A model generated the notes under the pieces. It saw only the letters and a list, made by a program, of their open reading frames with translations. It made no database searches and was not told the DNA's origin. A DNA stretch of 64,000 bases, taken from contig NC_089866.1 in NCBI RefSeq assembly GCF_036373705.1, positions 5,878,001-5,942,000 on the forward strand, in the 5' to 3' direction. The DNA is from Amia ocellicauda. Lineage: Eukaryota; Chordata; Actinopteri; Amiiformes; Amiidae. A program made the position numbers and the translations under genes. Of this stretch, positions 53,401-63,887 are shown in pieces (positions within the stretch are counted from its first letter, which is position 1; each line of letters opens with the position of its first letter).

Positions 53401-56400
53401 AGCCCCGGCCTGCGACCAAGATGGCGTTACTCACCGGAGGAGTGGAGGGTAAAGATGTAAACACTGAATGACTCTTGCCAGTGGATGCAAGAGTTTTTTT
53501 TTTGTTTGTCACTCTCCTGCATGTAGACTCAGCCTGTGACATCATTTACTATATCTAATTTTGTCAAGCATGATGACAAAGTTAACCTACTTTGAGCTAC
53601 AACCACTGAGTTCTGCTGACAGAGTGTGAAATTGTAAAGTGTCACAAACATCATTCAAGGTGCTAATTGTAGAATCCCTCTATTAGATTAAACATTTCTT
53701 TTGTGATATGTACCCATCTGAAAGTTTGCAAAATAACAACTACAAATCTAAAAAGAAAAAGTGAGGTACAAATGTAAAGGCACAACAAAAAAGAAACAAC
53801 AACAAATCTGCAATTACGTTAATGGTGTTACTGTTAATGGAGGTCTGGTATTATGTTCCTGTAATAACTATCAACAGTCCCTGACTACATGTTTATCAGA
53901 TCGAGGTCACTGAGGTAAATGGTTGTGTTGAGTAGCCTGATTTACCTTTTTCATCAGCAATATAGGTTTCCTCAAGTACAATCTGAACTCTTACAAAACA
54001 TTGCTTTGTTTTTCAAATGCACATTTATATCAACAGATCAAACTAACGGTTCTAGCCAGTGGAAAGCACAGTGCCCTGCAGAAGTACTCAGACCCTCGCA
54101 CAGTTTTCACATCACATAATGCTTGCAGTAGGAATTAATGTGTTACATACAAAACCTACTCCATGCAGTCAAAGCAAAATCAAAAAGAAATACATAAATA
54201 GATAAGTATAAGTATTCAAACTCTTTGGTGTGGCAAGCCATAATTAATTCAGGTGCAAAAATGACCTTAACAAGCCACACAAGGCATGAAATAATTGAAA
54301 CGCAAAGGTCAGGAGAAGGGCACAAAAACATATATCGAGGGCTCTGAATATCCCTGTGTTCAGGGATACTCAATCACTCAATAGTTCAGTCTACTCAATC
54401 ACCAAGAAAGGTGCTTTTTACCACCCAGACAGTGCCTAGATCAGGCCGTCCCTCCAAACTGAGCAGCCTGGCAAGGAGGAAGCTGGTGAGGGATGCCACT
54501 GTGGGGCCAACAACAACTTTGAAAGAGCTCTGAGATGGCACTGTATATCCAGATCTTCTCCTGTGCACACTGGCCTCAATATTGACCAGATCCATGCAGC
54601 ACTGTACTTCCAAACTGTTCCAACTGTGTGTGTGTTTGCGCGGTTTGTATTTACTCTTTGAATGGAAAAGCTTCTTCAGAAGGCAAGCTGAGACCTACAT
54701 TTTTTATCTAGCCAAATCAAATGACAAATGTAAGTGTGGCAGAAACAAAACAAAACTTCAAACCTGTGTAAAGGAGACAGAGTTGGGTAAAAAGGGAGGA
54801 ATGCAAAATACAGGACATTGTATTCTCTCTTAGATAACACAGGACTGCAGAGAACATAGAAGAGGGTTGTTAAAGCTCAATTTGAGAATAATGGGAAACA
54901 TCTGAAGAGGAGAGTGGTCAGTTAAAGTGAGAGGCAGGTATTTAATGTGTGTTACAAACCGTGAAGATTCAAATGTTTACAAGCAAGCTACAGGTGCATA
55001 TCAACAGGTATTGATGGATTCAGAGCGATTGGAGTGTTAAAAACAACTTTCTATTGTGACGTTGCTGGAAAACAAAAATGTTAACTGCCTTTAACCATGC
55101 AAATATCTTTTCTGTCATTTGATAAGAGTGAGTGACCCGACCTAAATAAGACTGCCTTGGGAGTGTCTGGCCCTGGTTATATTTATGAAGTTATCACCAT
55201 TATATTTTGTATTGGTAGAGTTTACAAAATTGAGCTTAGAATACATAGTGTGGCTCTGTACCACTTTAATTGGCAGAACAATTTTCCTTTCTTTTAATCG
55301 GGCAACAATGGGCCAATCAGACTATCTGCGCTGTATAACATTAACAAACAAAAAGAGCAGTACCTTGCATAATCCCCTGGAATACAACCACAGTAGAAGT
55401 TGGTCTTGTATCTGTCCCTGTGATTTAATTTTAAATGTCTTTCATATCCTATTATAGTATTCCTTCGATTGGTATTTGGCCATGCTAATTACCTTTAAAA
55501 AGTTCACTTCTAAGGCCTACACTAAGACTAAGGCCTACACAATTTAATTCCAACCTGAAGTACCCTTGCCGTTTTCTTAAAGCTTATTTACAAACACAGC
55601 CATGTGGAATAATATCTAATAACTTAAACTAAAGGATTTAATTTCGCAAAGTGTAGCAACCTATTTCTTCAATGTGTTTCCAGGATGTTTTTAAATTGGT
55701 TTCTTTACCTGCATTACAATGAAAGAACAATATCTTGCCATACAAAAAGTGATTTATTGGTGAAATAAATAATTATTGTGAATAATTACAGGACAAATAA
55801 CTGTCACTACACAAGACATTTGATTTACACCCAACCTATGAGAAATATATTTGTTAACCATAATAGAAATTGTGAAACTACACACAGATATGAACACACA
55901 AAAAAGAGATGTATATGTCAACTAATTTAACATTATCAAAACTAAACCAACATGAATATGTTTTTCAAATAGCTCATGTACCAGAAGTGATAATAAATAT
56001 TATGTTTGCTGGCCCTGGGCCTTCAGTTATGAAATAGGCAGAGAAAAAGCACCTTAACCAGGACTATATCTTGTGGGGCACCAGGCAGTAATCTCTTACA
56101 CACAGGCTTAATGTTTTTGGTTTGTATGCAAGTTGACGTGCAATATGTGGTCATAAGAAGATAAGACGAGAACAGATTGAGTTTGCCGTGACCTGAAGTC
56201 AATGCAGAACAGATTCTTTGGCAATGTCAGTCAAACCAGGAGGCTCACGCCATCTCATAGACCAAGTCAAGCGTATTTATGTTTTTGTTTCTTTCTTTTT
56301 TATAACCAACACCAAGTCGGACCAACCAGTCAGAATAAAAATAATAAGACTGTGGTACTGGGCATTTAAATATTAAGGGTCAATGTCTCTTGTAGATCAC

Positions 56401-58014
56401 CAATACATAGTTTTCCCGATTCAGCCATCAGCAGTTTTTTATGATTCCACCATCTACTCCGGGGTTCAGTCATGTAAGGACGTTGTGCGTGGCAAGGAAA
56501 ATCCTTTCGTATATCCATAAGGATTACAACTAAACCATTCTTTATCCAGCACCTAATTCGGAAGGCATGTAATTACACTAAAAGTGTTTATGTAGACCTT
56601 ATCTCTGGCTAGTAAACTCCATCAACAACCTGCTAATTTATAGTAATTTATAGTCCAGGCAGATAGTAAATATTGATTTGTTTATTTGAGTTTGCCTAAA
56701 CCAAGGTCACCTGCTCCTAGCCAAAAGGTTGCAATGAACTTTCCACTTGGCAAGTGTAACTGAAATGTCATTCAGTGCTCGCCGTCTCTAGCCATTTGAG
56801 AATAACTATGTTCTTGACTCTCTAGAAATCAATTTGATTAAAATAACATTAAATGATGTTGGACTCTGATGACAGAATTTGAACTGTTTTCACTTAAGTT
56901 TACATTGATTATAGATTAATAATATATTAAATACACGCAAACTCCAGAGGATTTTGGTACACCTTTTTTAATTTAGTTTTAAGTTAGTAAAACTGCTTTG
57001 GTGCCCTACAAAAATAAAAATGTTTCGGCTCAGCTATATCTTTATCATTCTAAGCTGAAGCAATTTTAAGTTAAGTCACTTGGTTATTTTTTCTTGCCTG
57101 GATATTTAACATTCTGCCGCATCTGTTATATTAAAGTAATCTTTCTTTTTGTTGCATGTATGCCAAGTGCTATAAAAAAATACACCAGAGATACACTTGC
57201 CATCAAAGTTAGGCGCCATATGGACAATCATACTAATTTTCAACTCAGAAAGGAAGAATCAACAACAGTGAATTACATGCAAATGTCAAAGAAAATGCAT
57301 TTTTCAGCTCCTGGAGGAGATAGTCTGGAGTTAGAGGAACAGAACGGAGATTGTTGTACACAGCGCTGTACAGTGAAATGCACAGTCAACAGGATGAATG
57401 TCTGGCTGTTTCACTGGAGCCGATCAGCCACAGAAAAGACACAGCATTCTTCCATTAATCAATGTCATTCAGTAGCCCAAGGAAAGAAACGTGTGGACGA
57501 CAGGTTTGTTTCTCTGACATGATAGTGACCCAAATACTCGGCCAGATGAACCTGCCTGGCTGGAATCAGAAAGAGGAAGAACAGGTTTTGAACTGGGTGC
57601 CACTTGCCTAACCTGAACCCAATTAAAATGCTGTAGCATGAGTGAATGGGAACACTGCATAAATATGCTCTGACAGATGATTAGGACAAAAATAGGCAGT
57701 AATACACGTCTACACGATGTAGCTGTGTGTGTGTGTGTGTGTGTGGGTTGGTTTATGTGGTTTATGAGGACTTTTTTTTAGGTTACAAACTGGTAATTAC
57801 AAGGTTATTATGCAAAAATGGTGGTTTATAATTCAAAACGCTTAAAAAACATACTAAATGATGTTTTTTTTTAAATGTAAAAATGCAGAAGGTTTTTTAT
57901 GGGGGTTAGGGTTAGGGTTAGGGGATAGAATCTATAGTTTGTACAGTATAAAAGTCATTATGTCTATGGAGAGTCCTCATAATGATAGCGGCACCAACAT
58001 GTGTGTGTGTGTGT

Positions 58015-58059
<45 letters not shown>

Positions 58060-58374
58060 GGGGGCACTTGGGGCTTAAACCATGAAGGTGGCTAAAATAT
58101 ATTTCAGTATAAAAACGTTAAATTGGAAATAAACCTATTTTATTATTTTGTGTATTTTCTACACAGATCTGTTTCCTATCCAGTGGTTTCTCCAGTATTC
58201 CTTCTTCCAAGAAAACTGGGTCCAATTGATATTACCGTGGAAATATAAAGTATCTGCCAATCGTGGCATCTTGATTAGGCCAGATCTATCAAGTGTACTG
58301 ATCTTTATGGATGAAGAATTTGGAAAACACTTTAGAGCGTTTATTATTATATAATACATTATATTTTGTATATT

Positions 58375-58432
<58 letters not shown>

Positions 58433-61400
58433 GTGTGTGTGTGTGTGGCAGTGACCCAAACATTCCAGTCTTGTTATTCTACATTAGTACAATGAATGAG
58501 TGTGTGGATGTTATGTCACATTACTGGGACAAAGTGTTAAAACCTGAGGGCAGATAATCATCTTGTGATACAGAGTATCTGCAAAGTATGTGGAAACTTT
58601 TATTTTCTGCACCCAGGCAGCTGAACCCCAGGCTAGACAACAAACTCGATTAGAGCTCAGTAAATTCTGATGTGGTCTCTATTGGTTAGACAGTATATAT
58701 GCTTGTGATTGCACAATATCCACGATCTCTCGTTTCATACAGATATGTACAGAAAACATTGTGGTTTAAGCTGAAGTTTCAGGTGGGATCATCTCTCAGC
58801 AGGAATCTCAGAAAAACATGATATTCCTTATGCCAGTTTGCCAGTTTGCCAAACTGAGGATACAATACAGGTACTTTACTATTGTGCCATCTAAAAAAAG
58901 ATACCCATCCTTAAGATTATGAAACCACTTCGAAAATGTGGATCTGCGTGATTCTAATATTGGAAATCTGACTGCCACCCCCTGCCGAAACCCAATTCCT
59001 CCGCTCTCCCCGTCCCTGTCTCTGGGCTTTGATTAAAAAAGTCTAGGTGTAAAAAAACCAAAGCAATCAAAGACTGCTAGTCCCTGTAATCTGATCCTTC
59101 TTGCAGGAATGTGATTAAAAAACTAAAAATGCAGACGTTCTGGATTTAATGGTGCAAAAGTACACCTTCATTTCAGAATATCACACACACTATGTAATTA
59201 AAAGGTGCTAACATTTTCACAGATGCTCTACAGAGCGAGCTTTTATGTACCATGTCCTCATAACACGAAAGGTTATACAATAATAGTTAGGTACGGTTTG
59301 ATCCTCATCTAATTCTGGCCGTGTAGCTCAATTCCCTCAGTAGGAACAGTATGTTCTGGTTATTCCTGAAATTCGCATTGGAAGATCAAGCCCAATGTTT
59401 TGTGCTTAAGGGCCTTATTCTCCTGAGGGTTAGATTTGCATTAGCATGTTCCTATAGCAATGTCGCCACTCCTGCGGTACTGAATCCATTGTTTTTTTTT
59501 GGTGACTTTCCTTTTTAGGGTAAGCACAGAACACTCAATGTGGATAACTTTGTCCTTATTTTTAGCATTGCTTTAAAGCACACTATGTCGATACCTCTGC
59601 ACCATCCAAAGGTGATCAAATCATTTGCAACACTTTAATTGAGCACTTCATTAGACTTGCAGATCTACTCAACTAAACCTACAGTATCTGCAGCGAGAAC
59701 AAAGTCAGCAGTATGCCTTGTTCCTTTTTTTCAAATTAACATGGCAACATATTAACATGCCCTTAACTACATCATTGGTATGCTGGTCCATCCTGGTGCA
59801 TTTAAAAACAAATTCTACCAGAACATGAAGAAAGTCAAATTAACAGCTTGATTATGATTATGTTATCAGGCTGGTTTTGGGCTCTAGTCTTGGACTACAC
59901 AATGTTATTTTAAGTAGGGTAGTCCAAGACAAGTGCTAATCAAGGTCTGTGAAACCAGCTGTTAAATCTGTAGATTATTAAAACATACTATCTTCTGTTT
60001 CTTTAACAGGAAAGATGAATAACTTATTTTCAGAATGAAAGTCACAGATTTAATTCTGCTATCTGTTAGGTAGGGTTAGGGTTGATAAAGGATTCATTTT
60101 GGGCTTTGAGTTATAATTAGGAAGATGTTCGAATCAATATTTGGATTAGTTTGATTGGGATAGTTAAATTAAAGAGGGGATAGCTGTTATGAGGATTGAG
60201 CTGGGATGAGGGTTAAAGTAAAGACAGTAAAGACAAGATACATTTTCTTCTCCTGTTGTTCCCTGGTGTTGTGGAGATAAAACCCCAATTCTTAAAAACA
60301 CCAGGGCAATATTGGCAACCCTAGTATATACAGCATATAAAATATAACATTATTTTATGTTTGTTTATTTATTGATTTCTGCATGCATCTCGTGAGGTGA
60401 GGTAATAATTATGAATAATAAAGCTGAAAGGCCTTGTTTATTTGTTAGCATTGTGTTTATTTTAAGTAACAAAGTAATTACAGGAAATGAATGATATACA
60501 CAGAGGTGCAGTGTGGGGGGGGGCATTCTGAAATAAAGGAAAATAAATGGTTCCCATGGATCAAACGTATTCTACCAAATCATATCAATGAACACTCAAG
60601 TGCTGTTGTTATTATTATCATTACTACTTAACTGCACACATTTGTATGACTGGTTCTGTATGTTTGTATTTGTTGTTTTACATCCGTCACAGGACAGGGG
60701 TACTAAGAAGCTGAATTGAGAGATTGGTATAAATAATTGCTTAGAAAACAATGCATATGAATGGTAGGAAGCTCAGGGGTGTACTGTGTGTTGCTGAAAA
60801 GTCAGGATTTGCTGGGTATCTTAGCCATTAAAACAGATTGCATTACACATCATTATACTTATTATACTACACTCACCTAAAGGATTATTAGGAACACCTG
60901 TTCAATTTCTCATTAATGCAATTATCTAACCAACCAATCACATGGCAGTTGCTTCAATGCATTTAGGGGTGTGGTCCTGGTCAAGACAATCTCCTGAACT
61001 CCAAACTGAATGTCTGAATGGGAAAGAAAGGTGATTTAAGCAATTTTGAGCGTGGCATGGTTGTTGGTGCCAGACGGGCCGGTCTGAGTATTTCACAATC
61101 TGCTCAGTTACTGGGATTTTCACGCACAACCATTTCTAGGGTTTACAAAGAATGGTGTGAAAAGGGAAAAACATCCAGTATGCGGCAGTCCTGTGGGCGA
61201 AAATGCCTTGTTGATGCTAGAGGTCAGAGGAGAATGGGCCGACTGATTCAAGCTGATAGAAGAGCAACTTTGACTGAAATAACCACTCGTTACAACCGAG
61301 GTATGCAGCAAAGCATTTGTGAAGCCACAACACGTACAACCTTGAGGCGGATGGGCTACAACAGCAGAAGACCCCACCGGGTACCACTCATCTCCACTAC

Positions 61401-63887
61401 AAATAGGAAAAAGAGGCTACAATTTGCACAAGCTCACCAAAATTGGACAGTTGAAGACTGGAAAAATGTTGCCTGGTCTGATGAGTCTCGATTTCTGTTG
61501 AGACATTCAGATGGTAGAGTCAGAATTTGGCGTAAACAGAATGAGAACATGGATCCATCATGCCTTGTTACCACTGTGCAGGCTGGTGGTGGTGGTGTAA
61601 TGGTGTGGGGGATGTTTTCTTGGCACACTTTAGGCCCCTTAGTGCCAATTGGGCATCGTTTAAATGCCACGGCCTACCTGAGCATTGTTTCTGACCATGT
61701 CCATCCCCTTATGACCACCATATACCCATCCTCTGATGGCTACTTCCAGCAGGATAATGCACCATGTCACAAAGGTCGAATCATTTCAAATTGGTTTCTT
61801 GAACATGACAATGAGTTCACTGTACTAAACTGGCCCCCACAGTCACCAGATCTCAACCCAATAGAGCATCTTTGGGATGTGGTGGAACGGGAGCTTCGTG
61901 CCCTGGATGTGCATCCCACAAATCTCCATCAACTGCAAGATGCTATCCTATCAATATGGGCCAACATTTCTAAAGAATGCTTTCAGCACCTTGTTGAATC
62001 AATGCCACGTAGAATTAAGGCAGTTCTGAAGGCGAAAGGGGGTCAAACACAGTATTAGTATGGTGTTCCTAATAATCCTTTAGGTGAGTGTATATTATAG
62101 TATTACTTTACATTTCATGCATATGATTTGATTACAATACAAGTAAAAGCTTCTGAGAAAACTTAGTCAAATTTTTGTGAATGTACAATTAATACCAAAT
62201 ATTTTCTGCTATTAAGTTCAGGTTTGTGCAGTGGGCGTTTGAACATGTTGCATATCACTTCACATGGGATATGAAGTGGAATAAGAAAACAAGTACATTT
62301 CTGAGGCACAAGTCTCTCACTAGAAATTTCTGCCAATAAATAAGCACCATGCTTAAGCTGCATTGCACCGAAAGGCAAAAAGCTGTGCCTGTGCAAAACA
62401 TATGGATAAGAATGAATAATAAAAAAAATGTACTAAAATGTTTCTCAATAAAAACTAAAAACATAATAGACATCTATGACATTGTTACAGTGATATAACA
62501 ATGATATTGTCATCAACCTCCAAATTTGCAACTGACAGTTTAATGTTGTAACAATGTAATCATCGATATAATTAACTACTGGTAGTGTAAGGATCATGTT
62601 TTACTCTCTGTGTCAGAAAATGAAAAGTGTAACAAAAAGGGCTACTCACAACATTCCAGAAGAAAGGATTAAAAATGATGGCAATAACAGCAACACAAAA
62701 TGGAGCATCTGTCAGGTCAATGGAGGGGAGAATGTCGGCCATTACTGAAATGTTAATCTGAAACAGAGACAGATAAAGAGACTTGATGCATAGCCATGCA
62801 AAACCATTTCAACTGCAGTCTCTCATATAGCAATCAATGGGCATAACATCTCAAATATATTGTGTTAATTAAGAGTACATTTGCAAACAGGCCCATGAAG
62901 TTTAATAAGATAATAATGAGCTAGATCTGAACAATCTGAATGCCAGTCTGCACCTAGAATACCAAGAACTATTTTTATACTTCTGAAAGTCATAAAATCG
63001 GGCAGTTTGTAAGTGTAACTATATCCTACAGACGCACTTTAATAATGATGAGACTTTTATAATAAAAGGATTCTGATTAAAAATGTAATACAGTAAAGAA
63101 AATGTATTGGATATAATCTGTGGCATCCTAAACCTTAATCTTCACAGTTACAATTATACGGGGTTATATTTATAAACATAAAGCAAAGCTTAATATGCAA
63201 AACGCACAGATACTGTAATGCAGTACAGCAACAGCAACGTATTCATATAATCTGGTCAATAAATACAATAAAATAAAATAAAATAATGTGAAGTGGTTTT
63301 GCACGCATAGAGCTAGAGGGATTGGCTTCAATGTATCCCAAGTGATCCCGGGACTTGAACGCCCTGCTGCTGCACTGGAGCCTGAAACGCACGGCCCCGT
63401 GTGCGCTGTGAGTGACTCAGGCCGCAGACTTCTCGTTTCTTGCGTAAATCTTGACTGCACGTCCTTATCTCCGTGCTTTCCACTTGATTGTCTGTTGTTG
63501 TTTGACGTAGGATGCATTGTTATTGGTTTTAAGTGCATTAGAGTATTAGACTACGACTACCTTGGATATTACTACACGAAGCGGTCCACCATTCCTGACG
63601 TGCACAACTTGGTCACTGGGAAAACGAAGCGGGTGTATTTTTAAACACGGGAAATGGATACAAGAAAATGCCTGCTTGACATTTTGCATTCAGTCGTCCT
63701 TGCATTGCTAAACATACCCAAAGCAGAGCATTAACGCTCCTAAACTAACTAAACACCAGGTCTATTTCTTGCAGCACTGCAGACGCACTCACACGCACTC
63801 GTGTACCTTGCTATAATCCACGTTATCTAGCCCTGCGCAGCACTGCAGCCGGGACGTCTTCCTCAGAAAGGCGGAAGCGCCGTTCAT
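23911..63887 (-). CDS. pemt: Phosphatidylethanolamine N-methyltransferase (seven coding exons)
   Basis: PEMT is an ER membrane enzyme that transfers three methyl groups from S-adenosylmethionine to phosphatidylethanolamine, making phosphatidylcholine. Coding exons from 5' to 3' are 63887-63807, 62757-62650, 48679-48564, 37080-36935, 29776-29665, 25279-25205 and 23965-23911. All introns are GT...AG, all phases fit, and the 693 bases give 230 residues plus TAA. Landmarks: hydrophobic segment 47-63 ending [17 protein letters not shown] (65-72), second segment 84-97, third 121-143, [15 protein letters not shown] (145-159), [15 protein letters not shown] (170-184), fourth segment 189-211, and [10 protein letters not shown] (214-223). 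Met33 gives a 198-residue short form, close to the human 199. Compared with human, V130 and G213 replace Gly98 and Glu181, reported as SAM-contact residues. The gene lies downstream of rasd1 in the same orientation, as in mammals. Its introns total about 39 kb and hold most of the transposons in this window. Confidence 0.95.
23966..29664 (-). other. pemt: pemt introns 5 and 6 (around exon 6)
   Basis: Introns of 1,239 and 4,385 bases. They contain a GT microsatellite near 24104-24121 and otherwise AT-rich DNA with no recognisable transposon or further exon. Confidence 0.6.
25205..25279 (-). CDS. pemt: pemt coding exon 6
   Basis: 75 bases between acceptor TTTACCTACAG and donor GTTAGT. It encodes (M)HASPIGVV...AIMFE(G), the fourth membrane segment. 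The human counterpart reads YEEPF at the end; here it is FEGPF, so the second glutamate of the reported SAM-contact pair is glycine. Confidence 0.93.
29665..29776 (-). CDS. pemt: pemt coding exon 5
   Basis: 112 bases between acceptor TCTTGCAG and donor GTAAGT. It encodes [20 protein letters not shown] followed by the near-invariant [13 protein letters not shown] segment. This is the most conserved exon compared with mammals. Confidence 0.95.
32143..33127 (-). pseudogene. Tc1 transposase, frameshifted
   Basis: Starts with ATG at 33127 ([20 protein letters not shown], a helix-turn-helix domain). Catalytic motifs follow: [13 protein letters not shown] and [11 protein letters not shown], with 34 residues between the second Asp and the Glu. 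The frame breaks at least three times: after RTIQRILF near 32870, by four missing bases after KFAN near 32725, and after WDKIPP near 32210. The ancestral ending NKGFATKY and TAA (32145-32143) are still readable in another frame. The element cannot make an active enzyme. Confidence 0.92.
33170..33266. repeat. 41-bp-arm hairpin inside Tc1 element
   Basis: Arms 33170-33210 and 33226-33266 are inverted copies with one mismatch, separated by a 15-base loop. It lies between the transposase start and the terminal repeat, in the 5' untranslated part of the transposase gene. Confidence 0.9.
36935..37080 (-). CDS. pemt: pemt coding exon 4
   Basis: 146 bases between acceptor TTCTTGCAG and donor GTAAGG. 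It encodes [20 protein letters not shown], then the third membrane segment and [13 protein letters not shown](G). At the human Gly-x-Gly (98-100) position the sequence is VTG, so the first glycine is replaced. Confidence 0.94.
38486..38515. repeat. (CA)n microsatellite
   Basis: About 15 CA units, visible directly. Confidence 0.95.
39525..39858 (-). mobile_element. CR1/L2-like LINE fragment, copy 2
   Basis: Carries the same 3' end as the copy at 15733, including GAGAGGAGGCCATTC and TCCCAAATTGTCTCTTCAA. On the minus strand it reads [19 protein letters not shown]. It is truncated at about 39858, where similarity to the longer copy ends abruptly. Confidence 0.75.
40644..40661. repeat. (TTTC)n microsatellite
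   Basis: About four TTTC units, visible directly. Confidence 0.8.
41418..41473. repeat. (TA)n microsatellite, long
   Basis: About 27 TA units without interruption, the longest TA run in the window. Confidence 0.95.
43447..43493. repeat. Perfect 19-bp-arm hairpin
   Basis: AGACACACAAATGCATGCA (43447-43465) is exactly inverted at 43475-43493 with a 9-base loop. It lies in pemt intron 3 with no transposon termini around it. Confidence 0.9.
45462..45489. repeat. 14-bp tandem duplication
   Basis: ACTATTGGTTAATT occurs twice head to tail. ATTGG in each unit is an inverted CCAAT, but nothing else suggests a promoter. Confidence 0.85.
47738..47902 (-). mobile_element. CR1/L2-like LINE fragment, copy 3
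   Basis: The 3' end of the same family as the copies at 15733 and 39525. On the minus strand it reads [20 protein letters not shown] before the 3' tail. About 165 bases remain. Confidence 0.75.
48564..48679 (-). CDS. pemt: pemt coding exon 3
   Basis: 116 bases between acceptor TGCTGCACAG and donor GTGAGG. It encodes [20 protein letters not shown] and the second membrane segment up to NVYRSH(S), matching human VARWEHKTR...NFLRSH. Confidence 0.94.
51703..51771. repeat. Compound TA/GT/GATA microsatellite
   Basis: A TA run passes into GT, then into GATA/GGTA units. Confidence 0.9.
54068..54530 (+). mobile_element. Decayed Tc1-like element fragment
   Basis: The left end, GTGCCCTGCAGAAGTACTCA, resembles Tc1-type terminal repeats. 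Further right, 54441-54530 (+) reads [20 protein letters not shown] then [11 protein letters not shown], the second helix-turn-helix region of Tc1 transposases. The rest of the enzyme is missing. Confidence 0.65.
57500..57660 (+). mobile_element. Very decayed Tc1-like transposase scrap
   Basis: Short in-phase pieces [15 protein letters not shown] and LNPIKML appear in the order of the catalytic core of Tc1-like transposases (HDNDP...VLNWP...LNPIE). The frame is broken between them and the catalytic Glu is lost. Assignment is by resemblance only. Confidence 0.4.
57722..58058. repeat. Common fish repeat flanked by GT microsatellites
   Basis: GT runs (57724-57745 and 58001-58058) flank a body holding TATGAGGACT (57763-57772) and its inverse AGTCCTCATA (57972-57981). 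The body also has GGGGTTAGGGTTAGGGTTAG and GATAGAATCTATAGTTTGTA. I recognise this combination as a dispersed repeat of many fish genomes; its class is unknown to me. Confidence 0.6.
58387..58447. repeat. (TA)n(GT)n microsatellite
   Basis: About 22 TA units followed by about 8 GT units. Confidence 0.95.
60870..62090 (+). mobile_element. Intact Tc1/mariner DD36E transposon
   Basis: A 1,221-base element with perfect 29-base inverted terminal repeats (60870-60898 and 62062-62090, beginning CACTCACCTAAAGG). It is flanked by TA duplications (60868-60869 and 62091-62092) and encodes a full-length transposase. The perfect ends and unbroken frame suggest recent insertion. It lies in pemt intron 2, opposite to the gene. 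Short terminal repeats and DD36E spacing match what I know of the group described as Incomer. Confidence 0.93.
61018..62058 (+). CDS. Tc1/mariner transposase, DD36E type, complete
   Basis: 346 residues from ATG at 61018 to TAG at 62056-62058, without a break. The enzyme would cut and paste its own element at TA dinucleotides. The N-terminus holds a helix-turn-helix region (about 20-45, [20 protein letters not shown]) and a second DNA-binding region (about 65-120). The catalytic DDE triad is D155 (WSDE), D246 (QQDNAPCH) and E283 ([11 protein letters not shown]), with 36 residues between D246 and E283. The linker GGGGVMVWG (190-198) precedes the core's second half. The stop is 3 bases before the right terminal repeat. 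The out-of-frame ATG at 61010-61012 is not used in this call. Activity cannot be proved from sequence, but no inactivating change is visible. Confidence 0.93.
   Translation: MGKKGDLSNFERGMVVGARRAGLSISQSAQLLGFSRTTISRVYKEWCEKGKTSSMRQSCGRKCLVDARGQRRMGRLIQADRRATLTEITTRYNRGMQQSICEATTRTTLRRMGYNSRRPHRVPLISTTNRKKRLQFAQAHQNWTVEDWKNVAWSDESRFLLRHSDGRVRIWRKQNENMDPSCLVTTVQAGGGGVMVWGMFSWHTLGPLVPIGHRLNATAYLSIVSDHVHPLMTTIYPSSDGYFQQDNAPCHKGRIISNWFLEHDNEFTVLNWPPQSPDLNPIEHLWDVVERELRALDVHPTNLHQLQDAILSIWANISKECFQHLVESMPRRIKAVLKAKGGQTQY
62650..62757 (-). CDS. pemt: pemt coding exon 2, with short-form start
   Basis: 108 bases between acceptor TCTGTTTCAG and donor GTGAGT. It encodes [20 protein letters not shown], then the first membrane segment ending FFWNVV. 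The ATG at 62742-62740 lines up with the initiator of the human 199-residue short form. Confidence 0.93.
62758..63806 (-). other. pemt: pemt intron 1
   Basis: A 1,049-base intron with a moderately CpG-rich part at about 63340-63480. That part could be the promoter for the short form starting at Met33, but this is inference. Confidence 0.5.
63807..63887 (-). CDS. pemt: pemt coding exon 1 (long-form N-terminus)
   Basis: ATG at 63887-63885 opens 27 codons ending [12 protein letters not shown], then donor AG|GTACAC. The tail resembles human long-form CCGGLGNIDFRQ, which joins the next exon at the equivalent place, and an in-frame TAA lies three codons upstream. It joins exon 2 in phase 0. The intron between them is 1,049 bases. 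Confidence 0.8.

Larger units (their letters stand above)
48680..62649 (-). other. pemt: pemt intron 2
   Basis: A 13,970-base intron, the largest in the gene. It contains compound microsatellites, two decayed Tc1-like scraps, a common fish repeat with GT runs, and the DD36E transposon. Confidence 0.6.

Noticed and set aside
57094..57522. 142-codon frame on the + strand as a gene
   Set aside because: No recognisable motif, no splice or promoter context, and its 3' end overlaps a decayed Tc1-like scrap.
57901..57926. Telomere-like (TTAGGG)3 run, possible chromosome-fusion trace
   Set aside because: It is only about three units long and sits inside a dispersed fish repeat with GT flanks that carries this run elsewhere, as far as I recall.
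63288..63644. 118-codon + strand frame near pemt exon 1
   Set aside because: It lies in pemt intron 1 on the opposite strand, has no recognisable motif, and is explained by locally fewer stop codons in a CpG-richer stretch.
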